Of a DNA stretch of 64,000 bases, positions 10,855 to 21,291 are shown piece after piece. The stretch spans positions 169,258,719 to 169,322,718 of the forward strand of contig CM060964.1 of assembly GCA_030765045.1 (NCBI GenBank), read 5' to 3'. Origin of the DNA: Tenodera sinensis (Eukaryota > Arthropoda > Insecta > Mantodea > Mantidae). Each line of letters opens with the position of its first letter. The stretch's first letter is position 1. A program made the translations under genes and the position numbers. The notes below the pieces were generated by a model. The model was not told the origin of the DNA, searched no databases, and saw only the letters and a list, made by a program, of their open reading frames with translations.

Positions 10855-11575
10855 ACACAGGATGTTTAAAAAGAGTGTCCGATATTGTAACAGGAGTTGG
10901 GATTGGTCAAAACGAGAATAAGTGTTCCTATATACATATGTCTGGAAACAAATACAGTTGAGATATGAGCCATTTTACTAAAATGTGCAACATATGCACA
11001 TTTTCGATAGGTTTGGCATACACCAATGTCTTTAACTGTCCCCATAGCCAAGGATCCAATGGATTGAGGTCTGGCATACAGGAAGACCATGCTACTGGAA
11101 CTCCTCGACCAATCCATCGTCCATTAAATGTTTGGTTTAAGTATCAGGATCACTTTAGTCCCAACGTATGGGCAAGAATTGTGGGTGACAGACTCCTAGG
11201 ACCATACATTTTAACAAACAGATTAACAGGTGATGTATATCATTGATTCCTACGCGATTAGTTACCGATGCTTTTGGAGGAGTTGTGCTTGTGGAAAGGC
11301 GACACATGATTCATGCATGACGGGGCACCACCCTATTTTCTATACATTGTGCTATAATACTTATACCAAACACTTAATGAACTATGGATTGGTCGAGCAG
11401 GCCCAGTAACATGGCCTGCCCATTTGCCAGACTTCAATCCATTGGGTTTCTGGCTATGGGAACATTTAAAGGCACTAGTGTATACCAAACCAATCGAAAA
11501 TGTGCATACGTTGCACATTTCTGTAAAATGGCTCATATCTCAATACACTGTAGTCATATATATTTATTTTCTTGA
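10855..11575 (+). mobile_element. Mariner-like relic with ~210 bp inverted-repeat arms (fold-back)
   Basis: About 10940-11150 is an inverted copy of 11350-11570 (roughly 85% alike by eye). The same protein fragment therefore appears on opposite strands: HTGPAR/IHRPLNVWFKY-type sequence and its complement. The centre (11140-11245) reads VWARIVGDRLLGPYILTNRL, and the right arm reads a decayed DFNPLGFWLWEHLKALVY block. These are the HDGAPPH and DFFLWGHLK regions of a mariner-like transposase common in insects. The left end starts caggatgtttaaaaag next to a TA/CA repeat. Frames are broken. Confidence 0.7.
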
Positions 11576-12165
11576 ATGAACACAAATTCTTTATTGCTTG
11601 TTAGTACTGAACTTAACTATATATTGTGGGTTTAATACAAGCTTCCTAAACCTTCTTTCCAATTTATAAGCCAATCAATGATAATGTATTGATCTAATAT
11701 ACACAAACTGCGTGTAGGCACACTCTGAAACTTAGAATCAGAACCAAAAAATTCAATGCCTCAGCCAGAATTTGAAACACAGATCTACCTTACACACAGC
11801 TGCTCTAACCACTGAGCTAACTGCCTATACATACCTAGTATGAAAGAATAATTTACATACAGGATCCACAAAAAAAAAAAAAAAAAAAAAAAACTATTTC
11901 CTTGAATGAACACAAATCCTTTATTGCTTGTTAGTACTGAACTTAACTACATATCGCGGGTTTACCACAGGTTTCCTGAACCTTTTTTCCAACTTATAAA
12001 GCCAATCAATGATAATGTATTGTTCTAACACACACAAACTGTGTGTAGGCACACTTTGAAAGGTACAATCATAACCAAAAAATTCAATGCCATAGCCAGG
12101 AGCTGAACCACATATCTTCTGCTCTACATGCAGCTGCTCTAACCGCTGAGCTGAGCTGAGTTGAG
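11567..12165 (-). repeat. Two tandem tRNA-derived SINE units (family 2, tail type a)
   Basis: 11567-11870 and 11896-12165 are direct repeats, separated by an A run at 11870-11892. Both contain cttgaatgaacacaaat, ctttattgcttgttagtac, accaatcaatgataatgta-like text and aaaaattcaatgcc. On the minus strand each starts with an A box (tagctcagcggttagagcag-like) and a B box, followed by aatttttttggt and a tgtgtgttagaacaat block. The poly-A between units suggests retroposition of a dimer or a second insertion. Confidence 0.7.
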
Positions 12166-12537
12166 CTGTACAGAAGTTCAGGTGCAAGCGATACAAAGTG
12201 GAAGTAGCAGGTAGGGTCAGGGGATGGTAGAATGAGAGAACAGGTTGCATCATGGCCAGGTTTATGGCTAAAGTTTATGTTTCAGTTCTTTTTTAAAATG
12301 TTTAACAAATCTATTATCAAGCAAAATGACCAAGTATACAAGCAGTTCTATATGTAACACTGAAAACAAATGCATCGCTTATTTTTACCTTTTTCACTAA
12401 ACTTTCAATTGGTTTTCATCTGCTAAAGCACAATGTTGCAACTGCATACGGAGCACGTGGTTACCACCTCTCTATTATGTTCTGTCTTGTGTTTGTCTTG
12501 TTCAGAACCATATAGTTAGAGGTTAAAGTGTGACATT
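12166..12537. other. Non-coding interval, nothing identified
   Basis: No transposon protein, tRNA-like box or inverted repeat was recognised. Confidence 0.4.
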
Positions 12538-13885
12538 GGGCTGGTTTCATCAATATGTTAAAAATACTCTAACACAGAGCTTACTAACTCTGAGTTAAAA
12601 TTTTAACTCTGCATGAAGCCTCTGGTGTTTCAAACTTTTCCAGAGAAAACTAACTCAGTGTTAAAGTGAAAGAGAACAACTAACCATGAGTGAGAAGGCA
12701 GTGAATGAACCTGAAATAAAATAGAAAAATGAATGAGAAAGCTAGAAACAAGGGCACAAATTTTTCATCTTTGGAAGAAGAATTTGCAGTTGAGCTGATA
12801 ACCAAACTCAGATCAATTAGTGAGTGCAAAAAATGGACGGTCTACAATTACTTCTACATTAATTGAAAGTAACCCTTGCAGTTACAATAGATTTTTTGCC
12901 CTTTGGGCACCAGGAGATTGAATTCACACATGTGTAGTTTATTGCTCTCAGAACACCCAGAAATTAGTACATTTCATACAAATTGTTTATGACTGCTGGA
13001 CATCCCTCTGCAGAAAGCTTATATATCCTGCACAGCGTATAACAACTGCGTCAGAAACCTTCCAAATAACCCTGCACGCAGTGGCTTTTGAAATGCCCAC
13101 ACTGTCCCCATTGTCAAATAAAATATACCAGCAGTGAAAAATTGCAGGTTTATTAATACCTGCAATATCGAAGAAAGAGGAAGGTTTCTATTGGAAGCAT
13201 ATTCTAGCCTCTCTTGTATTTCTTCTACGACTCTGCTCACCACCACTTTTGATAGTCTGTATCATTCTAAAACTTTCTCTTCTCATAGAATGTCAAAATA
13301 ATTTCAGTGCACAGCTCTTCTCTGGTTCCGAAAAACAAAAGCTTCTAAATACCAGCGTGAGGCTAGTTTAGTTACTTCTTGATCACAACACAAATAGAAT
13401 TGAAAAATGAATGAGAAAGCAAGATACAGGGGCACAATCATTTTATCATTGGAAAAAGAATTAGTGGTTGAGCTGGTAATCAAATACAGATAAATTATTC
13501 AGTGCAAAAAGAATTGATGGTCTGTAATTAATTGAACATTAATTGAAAAGCAACCCTTGCAGTTACAATAGATTTCTGCCCTTTGGCCACCGGGAGATGC
13601 AGTTCTCACATGCGTGCAGTCTATTGCTCCCAGAATGCCCAGAAATTAGTACATTTCATCCATTTAAATACAACTCTGTGTCTATTGGTTTATTGTGACA
13701 CCATTTTTCAACTTTAAACTAGTGTTAAATGCCTTAACTCACAGGCATCAGGAACTTAATTTAGCAAGAGTTTTAAGGTTGAGTCAACGTTAATATTGTT
13801 CAATGAAACAGAAATGTTCCTGACTTCAGTGTTAAATCACTTTAACTTTCAGTGAAAATTTAACAAGCCTTGGTGAAACTGGCCC
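12538..13885 (-). mobile_element. PIF/Harbinger relic with internal duplication
   Basis: The ends are inverted: gggctggtttcatcaa at 12538 against gggccagtttcaccaa as the reverse complement of 13870-13885. On the minus strand, 13246-13019 reads LPLSSILQVLINLQFFTAG, the N-terminal domain of Harbinger nucleases. 13660-13560 reads GAIDCTHVRTASPGG, the first catalytic Asp region. A weaker copy of that region lies at 12990-12890. On the plus strand, Myb/SANT-like text (SSLEEEFAVELITKLRS) occurs near 12770 and again, altered, near 13440. The flanking triplets (att, ata) do not form a clean 3 bp target duplication. All frames are broken. Confidence 0.75.
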
Positions 13886-14072
13886 ATAGCGTGTTAACTG
13901 ATGATTACTCTTTCACAGTAGTGTGTTGTGTTACTAGCGAAAATGGAGGTGACATTTCTAAGAGTGTTATAATGTGAGAAGAGTTTGCAAAGCCCATCAC
14001 AATGTTGCAACACTGCACACCAAAGTACGTAATGCGAGGTACATCTGGTTTGTATCGCTCATAGCCTGAACT
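13886..14072. other. Short non-coding spacer
   Basis: Nothing identified between the Harbinger right end and the SINE-type repeat. Confidence 0.4.
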
Positions 14073-14230
14073 TCAATATATCATGGCAACATGCCAGTAC
14101 GACAATAAATTCCACAACTGATTTTCCCAGAGATCACAAGGAGATGTTAAATTCGAGATCACATACCCCAATGTGAATAAGATTTGTAAGTACTTAAGTC
14201 CCAGGATTTTTAAGGTTTTTACTATACAGT
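14073..14230 (-). repeat. SINE family 2 fragment (tail type b), reverse orientation
   Basis: catggcaacatgcc, gagatcacataccccaatg and gtacttaagtcccagg are the reverse complements of blocks in the forward array at 19.07-20.0 kb. Confidence 0.6.
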
Positions 14231-14689
14231 GCACTGGTAGCTTGGGTGGACCGTCTCGCAGCAGCATCAGACTAAACAAGGACCAGCATGCTCTCCACCA
14301 GATTTACATGTAAAGGAGCGGCAAGTCATGGGTACAGAACACTAACTACTGTACTAACTTACATTAGGCTTGCCTGCACCACAATAAAAGTTGAAATTGA
14401 TGACCTTCAATGCGAACACATTCCCTATATCTCTGAAAACAATTCTGGTTTACTCACAAAACTTCATGTTGACTGATTGCCTGTACTTCTCTCATGATGT
14501 TGTCCTTCAATTCTTGTAACATGAACTAATTTGATGCATACACTTTATTCTTTAACGTTCCCAATAAATAAAAACTACTGACACGTTTAGCACAAGAGGT
14601 TAACATTTCCAAGATATCAGCTTTTGTGGCAAACAAAACCTCTGAAGCTTAAGCCGTACATGGTAGCTGTAGTTCATGCTTTACAACCA

Positions 14690-15130
14690 TGACATGGACC
14701 CACTTTTAACACTCTTACTGATGAAGCATGATTTTATGTTCAAGGTCAAATTTCAACTCGGAAAAATTGATAATGGTTTACCGAAAATCCCCATATTATT
14801 CATGAAGCTCATCACCATGCTGGAAAAGCTGGGGTTCAGAGCGTAGTGAGTGTGCGTAGAATTATCGGTTCCATATTTTACAACACAACAGTTGACTCAC
14901 ACATTTATGTAAATTCTATTTTAAATAATTTTTTTCCCTAACTAACAAGAAATGAAAGATTGTGTTGCTGGTTTCAGCAGGATTTAGCTGCAGTGCACAC
15001 TGCTGCGAATTCTATATATGAATTTGGGAAGTGTGTATGGAGACGGAATAATTAGTCAAAGGTTGTGACCACCTTGTTCCACTGATCTATCTCCATTCTA
15101 TTTAAATTTATGGGGAACTTTGAAAGGTAG
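14690..15130 (+). pseudogene. Mariner-like transposase relic
   Basis: The plus strand reads QQDLAAVHTAANSIYEFGK near 14980, then a broken PLIYLHSI and WGTLKGRLF-like block at about 15090-15135. This parallels the WFQQDGATAHTA and DFYLWGTLKG blocks of an insect mariner-like transposase family. Stops and frameshifts are frequent. The Penelope element at 15119 was inserted into its 3' part. Confidence 0.6.
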
Positions 15131-15194
15131 ATTATTCGAAATTTTTAGTTCTTCTGGGCTTGTAGGCCGTGGTCTAGAAGGCATGGTAGATATC

Positions 15195-15231
15195 AACGTT
15201 TTGCCAAGTACTGCACTTGGCATCATCAGGG
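15195..15231 (-). ncRNA. Hammerhead-like core, left Penelope terminus
   Basis: The minus strand reads CTGATGA, then a 7 bp hairpin tgccaag/cttggca, then AAAAC where GAAAC is expected. It is the inverted counterpart of the right core. The altered box suggests inactivity. Confidence 0.6.
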
Positions 15232-15624
15232 TAACACGATCCTCCGTCTGCACTGGTCAGAGTTTGAATGTGGAAGCAGAGAAGTAGTGGAAAAAATGAC
15301 CGTTAACGTCCGTTAAGGTAATTTATATGGGTGGGGGTGGGCGGGGCATTGTTGCGCTGGCTACGGTAGTGATTGGCCAGTTGTAGGTGGGGTTTTATTG
15401 CAACTGTTGTGTATGTCTGAAAGTCTATCTAAAACCGGTATCCATGCTTTATGTACACGTAGTATTTCTTCTTTGTGATTGAAGTTGTCTTTGTGTTCGT
15501 AGATTTCTATGGCTTCCCTTTGTAGTTGGGCATAGTAGTTAACTGTAGAAGACAGGACTTGGGTTTCTTTAAGGTTGACATCATGGCTGAATAACAAGGT
15601 GTGCTCTGCCACAGACGATTTATG

Positions 15625-17352
15625 TGCAAGGCACCCACACCTGAAAACAACATCTCACAACAAGAAAGAAAGGCCATCAGAGAACTCAACAAGGATGAAA
15701 AGATTATTGTTCTACCAGCACACAAAGGAAATGCTACAGTTGTAATGGATACAGCAGAATATAAAGACAAGATCTCCGAGCTACTATCCTCTGCAGCCTT
15801 CAGAAGGCTGACAAAAGACACAACCCCATGTTTTCTCTGACAAACCAACAGCATCATAAAATCTTCATCTCTACCGGAGATTGTGAAGAAGGAGACCTGT
15901 AGAACCGAAGCTTTACCGCCGAGATTGTACGGGCTCCCGAAAATTCATAAGGAAAATGTACCGCTACGTCCCATAGTGAGCAGCATAGGTTCGCCTACCT
16001 ACAATATCGCCAAACATCTCTCTACTTTATTACAACCATATATTGGCACCACTAACTCACAGATCAAAAACTCTGTCCACTTCATAGATAAACTCAAAGA
16101 TATCCGAATAGAAACTGAGGACCGCTTGGTGAGCTTTGATGTTGTCTCCTTTTTCATCAAAGTACCGATTGCAGAAGCCTTAAGTTACATAGAACTATTT
16201 CCCAATGACATCATGGAGCTTTTCCGCCATTGCCTTACAACCAACTACTTTCAATGGGACAACACTTTTTATGAACAGATCGAAGGTGTTGCCATGGGCA
16301 GCCCTTTGAGCCCAGTGATCACCAACTTCTTTATGGAAACGTTTGAGCAATCAGCACTCGCCAAGGCATCTCTAAAACCGAAGATCTGGTTGCGCTATGT
16401 CGATGATACTTTTGTAGTATGGAGTCACGGGGAAGACACCTTAGATCAGTTTCTGACACATCTAAACAGCCTAAAAGACAACATTCAATTCACCATGGAG
16501 AAAGAGGAAAACAACACTTTAGCCTTCCTAGACGTGAAAGTCATGAGAACAGCGGACCCTGGCCTGGAATACAGTACTTACAGGAAACCTACACATACAG
16601 ATCGACATTTACATAAAACCTCCAACCATCACCCTAGGCAGATACAAGGTATAATAAAAACACTTACAGAACGAGCATCCCGGCTCTGCAATAAGAAATA
16701 CTTAAAAGAAGAACTCAAACATCTAAACTTCGCATTCCAGTCCAATGGATACACACAAAACGAAATCCAGCGCGCAATTCATCTCAGGTGACCTACAACA
16801 AAAAAGGAAGAACGCGAAAAAGTAGCAACAGCCTTTCTCCCCTACATCAGGAACGTCTCCGACCGGATAGGCAAGCTTCTGTGATCACATGGAGTTGATA
16901 CTGTCTACAGACCGACAAACAAGATCAAAGGCCTCTTTAGATCGGCCAAAGACAAACGCCACCCACACACATCTGCAGGTGTATATAAAGTTCCCTGCAG
17001 TTGCGGCAAAGTATATATAGGCACTACCATGCACAGTGTGGCCACCAGAATAAAAGAACATGAGCGTCACACCAGATTGGGACATACGGATAAATCGTCT
17101 GTGGCAGAGCACGCCTTGTTATTCGGCCATGATGTCAACCTTAAGGAAACCCGAGTCCTGTCTTCTACAGTTAACTACTATGCCCAACTACAAAGGGAAG
17201 CCATAGAAATCTACAAACACAAAGACAACTTCAATCACAAAGAAGAAATACTATGTGTACATAAAGCATGGATACCGGTTTTAGATAGACTTTCAGACAC
17301 ACACAACAGTTGCAATAAAACCCCACCTACAACTGGCCAATCACCACTGTAG
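15625..17352 (+). pseudogene. Penelope reverse transcriptase plus GIY-YIG endonuclease, three in-frame TGA
   Basis: One continuous frame contains RT motifs LYGLPKIHKENVPLRPIVSS, LVSFDVVSFF (catalytic Asp), GVAMGSPLSPVITNFFME and WLRYVDDTF (YVDD), then LAFLDVKV. A linker precedes the GIY-YIG domain (GVYKVPCSCGKVYIGTT, ATRIKEHE, AEHALLFGH) and the C-terminal tail DNFNHKEEILCVHKAW. The RT copies RNA at the target and the endonuclease nicks DNA. The frame is intact except for TGA codons at 15838, 16789 and 16882. Each is explicable as CGA (Arg) to TGA by CpG deamination. The usual N-terminal 150-200 residues are absent. The ATG at 15601 lies in the inverted arm and is not the native start. Confidence 0.93.
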
Positions 17353-17483
17353 CCAGCACAACAATGCCCCGCCCACCCCCACCCATATAAAAAACCTTAA
17401 CGGATGTTAACAGTCATTTTTTCCACTACTTCTCTGCTTCCACATTCAAACTCTGACCAGTGCAGACGGAGGATCGTGTTACC

Positions 17484-17515
17484 CTGATGGTGCCAAGCGC
17501 AGTACTTGGCGAAAC
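17484..17515 (+). ncRNA. Hammerhead-like core, right Penelope terminus
   Basis: CTGATGG (one change from CTGATGA), a gccaag/cttggc hairpin and an intact GAAAC. The left and right copies carry complementary damage: one has lost the first box, the other the second. Confidence 0.65.
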
Positions 17516-17584
17516 GTTGGTATCTACCATGCCTTCTAGACCACGGTCGTGAAAGCCTAAATACATATATTTGAAAGGTAGGGT

Positions 17585-17757
17585 CAGAATGGAAGAATTC
17601 AATGCACAGGTCGGGATATTTATCACGGATCTTCCGCTTTATATGCAGCTACTCTAATCACTGAGCTACCATGGCAACATGCTGTTTCCCCAACTGATTT
17701 GCATTTTTCTGGAAGTCCACAAGGAATAGTTTTTATTATAGTTTCCAATGGAAACTA
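17585..17757 (-). repeat. SINE family 2 fragment, reverse, joined head-to-head with the forward array
   Basis: cactgagctaccatggcaac at about 17659 is the reverse complement of the SINE A box. The segment ends tttttattatagtttcc, which is the reverse complement of ggaaactataataaaaac at the start of the forward array (split by the mariner at 17758). The pre-insertion site was therefore an inverted junction. Confidence 0.65.
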
Positions 17758-19067
17758 GGAGGGGCATACTATATTGTTTTACACTTTGTATCTTCACACA
17801 GTAAGCACATTACACATCAGCTCTTACATCCACCTTCTCAATATAATCTCCCTGTAACTGTATGCACTTTTGCTATCGATGTGGCAGACGCTCCAGACAC
17901 CATTCTTTCAGAGTGCTGCGTACCCACGCCTTGACAGCTGTTTCCAGTTCTTCAGAATCGGCAAAATGACGACCACACAGAGGTTTCTTCATGTTCCCAA
18001 ACAAGTGATAATCACTAGGTACCAAGTCTGGTGAGTATGGTGGGTGTGGCAGCACTGTGAATCCCATTTGATCAATGGTAACAGTGGTTTCTCGGCTAGT
18101 ATGGGGACGTGCATTGTCATGCTGTAGAAGCACACCTTTAGCCCATTTTCCTTGCCACTTCATTTGAATGGCACAACGTAAGTGCCTAAGGGTTGTCACA
18201 TATGCTGCACTGTTAATTGCGGCCCTAAATTCCAGCCAGTCAATGAGGATGATGCCCTTTGTGTCTCAAAACACTGTAGCCATTCACTTGCCAGCTGATG
18301 GCACTATTCGACATTTCTCTGGCGGTGGACTGCCCTTATGCTTCCACTGCATAGATTGTTTTGTTTTGTTTGTCGCTCATGGTAATGGAGCCATGTCTCA
18401 TCACCAGTCACAATCCTCAACAGGAAGTCTGCTGGATCTTGATCATGGCGTTGCAAAACATCTCTGCACACATCCACACGCTTCTGGTTTTGGTCTGCAG
18501 ACAAGAGTTTAGGCACCCACCTGGCTGATACCTTCCCAACTGTAAGTAGTCGTGCATAATGCGCTGCAGGGTTGTTTCTGGCAAGTCCAGTGGCTGCCTC
18601 CATTTCTGTAAATGTGATGCATTTGTTTTCTTGGATGGCCTGTTCTACCTGGGCAATGTTGGCTGGTGTTGACACTGTCACATTTCCTCCAGAACTATTC
18701 CTCTTCTCCGTCGATGTGCACCCCATTTTCCAACCATCCACCCAGTTGTAAACAGTTTCCATGAAGGTGCATGTTCTACACACACAGCCACCAACTGTTT
18801 ATGAATTTCTGCAGTGGTCATGCCCTATTTCCATAGCAACCAAGTTGTATAGTGCTGTCCTTGTTGGTTGCTTTCCATCTTGTCTGCTCCAACACTGACA
18901 GTTATGAACTGGGCTGTAATGTGTGCATCCGTTGTCCCCTTAACAAGTACTGCTACCAAGCAGTGGAACAAGATACTAGTTACACATCATTGCCGTCACA
19001 ACTGAACAGTGAACCATATCCGGCAGAAAAAAACAATAAAGTGTAAAACAATACAGTACACCCCTCG
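17758..19067 (-). mobile_element. 1.31 kb mariner inserted at TA in a SINE array
   Basis: The inverted ends share about 30 bp: ggaggggcatactatatt at 17758 against the reverse complement of 19037-19067, which reads cgaggggtgtactgtatt. TA lies at 17756-17757 and 19068-19069. Removing the element restores the SINE text ggaaactataataaaaacc. Full mariner length. Confidence 0.93.
17863..18817 (-). pseudogene. Mariner transposase (D,D34D), frameshifted
   Basis: The minus strand begins MTTAEIHKQLVAVCVEHAPS at about 18817. The HTH region follows across a frameshift (METVYNWVDGWKMG). Then come SADQNQKRVDVCRDVLQ and VTGDETWLHYHE (first Asp), with a shift near 18300. The C-terminal block has LLQHDNARPHTS (second Asp) and PYSPDLVPSDYHLFG (third Asp; Val replaces the usual Ala). 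The end KEWCLERLPHR is followed by text reading to about 17863. All three catalytic Asp positions are kept, but at least three frameshifts are present. It is a different mariner lineage from the two at 1-4 kb. Confidence 0.9.
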
Positions 19068-20200
19068 TATAATAAAAACCTTAAAAAGTCTGGGACTTAA
19101 GTACTTATGAATGTATGTTGCCATTGGGGTATGTGATCTTGAATTTGAAAGTTCCTTGTGGTCTACCGGGAAAACACTAATTTAATGTTGTACCAGCATA
19201 TTGCCATGGTAGTTCAGTGGTTAAAGCAGCCGTGTTTAGGATGGAATATCCGTGGTTCAAAGCTCAGACTTGGTACTGAATTTTTTAGTTGTGATTCTAC
19301 TTTTCATGGTTTGTGTGTTAGTAAAGTAAATTATCATGGATTGAATCAATGATCATTGACTGGCCTTATAAATTGGAAACTATAATAAGAACCTTAAAAA
19401 GCCTGCGAGTTAAGTACTTAAGAATGTAAGTCGCCAATGGGATATGTGATCTCAAATTTGAGATTTCCTTGTGGTTTACCAGGAAAATGCAAGTCAGTTA
19501 GGAAATTTAATATCATACTGGCATGTTGCCATGGTAGCTCAGTGCTGAGAACAGCCGTGTGTAGAGTGGAAAGTCTGTGGTTCAAATCCCATCTATGGCA
19601 CTGAATTTTTCAGTTCAGATTCTATCTTAGAAAGTTTGTCTACACGGATTTGTGTGTGTTAGAACAATCAATTACTGATTGGCCTTAAAAATGAAAACTA
19701 TAATAAAAACCTACTTACAAATGTGCCTGGGACTTAAGTACTTACAAATGTAACTCACATTCTGGGTGGCTCAGTTGGTTAGACGCTGGCCTACTGATCC
19801 AAAGGTCGCGGGTTCAAACCCGGCCCAGGCCAATGGCTTTTAAGTGTGCTTAAAAATGACAGCTCCATGTTGCTGGCATGTAAAAGAACTCCTGCAGGAC
19901 GAAATCCGGCACACCGGCAATGCTGATGTGATCCTGGCAATTGGCAGCGTCGTTAAACAACAAAATATTTATTTTATTATTGTAACTCACCATTGTGGTA
20001 TGTGATCTCGAATGATAAATTTCTCTGTGGTCTACTGGGAAATCTATGGTCATACTTGCATGTTGACTTGGTAGCTCAGTGGTTAGAGCAGCCGTATGTA
20101 GAACGGATGATCCATGGTTCAAATCCCGACTGTGGCAATGAATTTTTCAGTTCTGATTCTACCTTTCCTGAACAAGTTTAATTATTTTCAGGTCTCAAAA
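19068..20200 (+). repeat. Array of tRNA-derived SINE family 2 units (tail type b)
   Basis: Units starting at the tRNA-like head recur at about 19200, 19526 and 20065 (catggtagctcagtg type). Each has a B box (gtggttcaaatccc), then ctgaatttttcagtt and tgtgtgttagaacaatcaat, followed by ggaaactataataaaaacc, gggacttaagtacttaaga and a gtatgtgatctcgaattt block leading into the next head. Unit length is about 330 bp. The third unit is interrupted by the family 1 SINE. Head-to-tail organisation of a tRNA-type unit is unusual. Confidence 0.75.
19759..19980 (+). mobile_element. tRNA-derived SINE (family 1), 222 bp, with 10 bp duplication
   Basis: tgtaactcac occurs at 19749-19758 and 19981-19990. The head has an A box ggtggctcagttggttag and a B box gggttcaaaccc. 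The body matches the copy at 1575-1805 across its whole length, and the tail is A/T rich (caaaatatttattttattat). Confidence 0.93.
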
Positions 20201-20540
20201 TCATTGCTGTTATATATTCAGACTCATAGCGCAGTGATAGCTGCTTGAACAATGCTGGTTAATGTGTCAAAAGAATATCTGTCCATGCTGCTTTAATTTC
20301 TTGATAAAGGGCCTCCAAGACTGGTGGTTTTGTGTGATACGCATCATCCTTTAAGGTCCTCCAAAGCAAAAGCCCAGAGGTGTTGAAACTGGTGAATGTG
20401 CAAGGAATTCAAATACACCTCTTTGCCCCATCCAAAGTCCCTGCAGATTCTCAACAAGTAAAGCCTGCACAACTTGGTTGTAGTCTGAAATAACCTGTCT
20501 TGTTCATATAAGAAGTCATGTTTTAATACAGTGCATGAGC
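20180..20540 (-). pseudogene. Mariner-like transposase C-terminal relic
   Basis: The minus strand reads FALEDLK and then DAYHTKPPVLEALYQEIKAA, resembling the LWGALKD.VY.T.P..LE.LK..I block of insect mariner-like transposases. An upstream stretch is broken. Same broad family as the relics at 10.9 and 15.0 kb. Confidence 0.5.
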
Positions 20541-20559
20541 TAGCTAGCAAACAACATGC

Positions 20560-20930
20560 CAGTATGGCACTGCTGTGATATCTCAGAGGTTCAGAACAGC
20601 TGTGCATAGAGTGGAACATCTGTGGTTTAAAGCTTGGCTATGGCACTGAGTTTTTCAGTTCTGATTCTACCTTTCAAAGATTGCCTACACACGGTTTGTG
20701 TGTGTCAGAAAAATTAAGTATCTCTTGGAGAATTTAGCGTCATATCAGCATGTTGCCAAGGTATCTCAGCAGATAGGAGCAACCCTGTGTAGAGGGGAAG
20801 ATCCATGGTTCAAATCCCAGAAATGATACTGAATTTTTCACTTATGATTCTGCCTTTCCAAGCTTCCATGCATATAGTTTGTGTAATCAATTATCATTTA
20901 TTGGCTCTATATGTGGAAACTACACATATA
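20560..20930 (+). repeat. Two further SINE family 2 partial units
   Basis: Heads lie at about 20570 (tgctgtgatatctcagaggt, degraded) and 20752 (tgttgccaaggtatctcag), with B boxes at about 20621 and 20806 and the shared ctgagtttttcagttctgat and tgattctgcctttccaag blocks. Confidence 0.6.
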
Positions 20931-21291
20931 CAATCTGTTAAAATATGTATAGGTACACTTTTTGACAAACTGTGTATGTGCTTAAATTACAGACTTTATA
21001 AACATAGCAAAAAGATTATAACAGCATATTAAACATTAGGCAGCAAAGACATTTCGATTTGGCGATCTCAAATAGTGAATCTAGCGACCATTATTTGGCT
21101 GCCAATTTTCTGCCAAGATTCGTGGCAAAATCAGAATATACAGAACTTATCAATATAAAGTTATAGGTACTCCTTAAACCTTAGTCTCCAGATTTTGCCA
21201 CTTTGCAGGTAGCTCAACACCCATGTTAACCCTTTGCTGCACATACAGTATTAGCTAGTTGTTCTCCCAGCAGACTTGTGTCCCTTTAAAT

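Larger units (their letters stand above)
15119..17581 (+). mobile_element. Penelope-like element with inverted terminal segments and 12 bp target duplication
   Basis: The plus strand carries RT and GIY-YIG coding sequence at 15625-17352. The left 15160-15624 is an inverted copy of about 17087-17550, so the last third of the endonuclease gene and the terminus occur at both ends in opposite orientation. tttgaaaggtag occurs at 15119-15130 and 17570-17581 as a target-site duplication. About 30 extra bases separate the left arm from the duplication, as reported for Penelope extensions. Each terminus has a hammerhead-like core. The N-terminal part of the RT gene is missing, so the element is 5' truncated. 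Confidence 0.93.
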
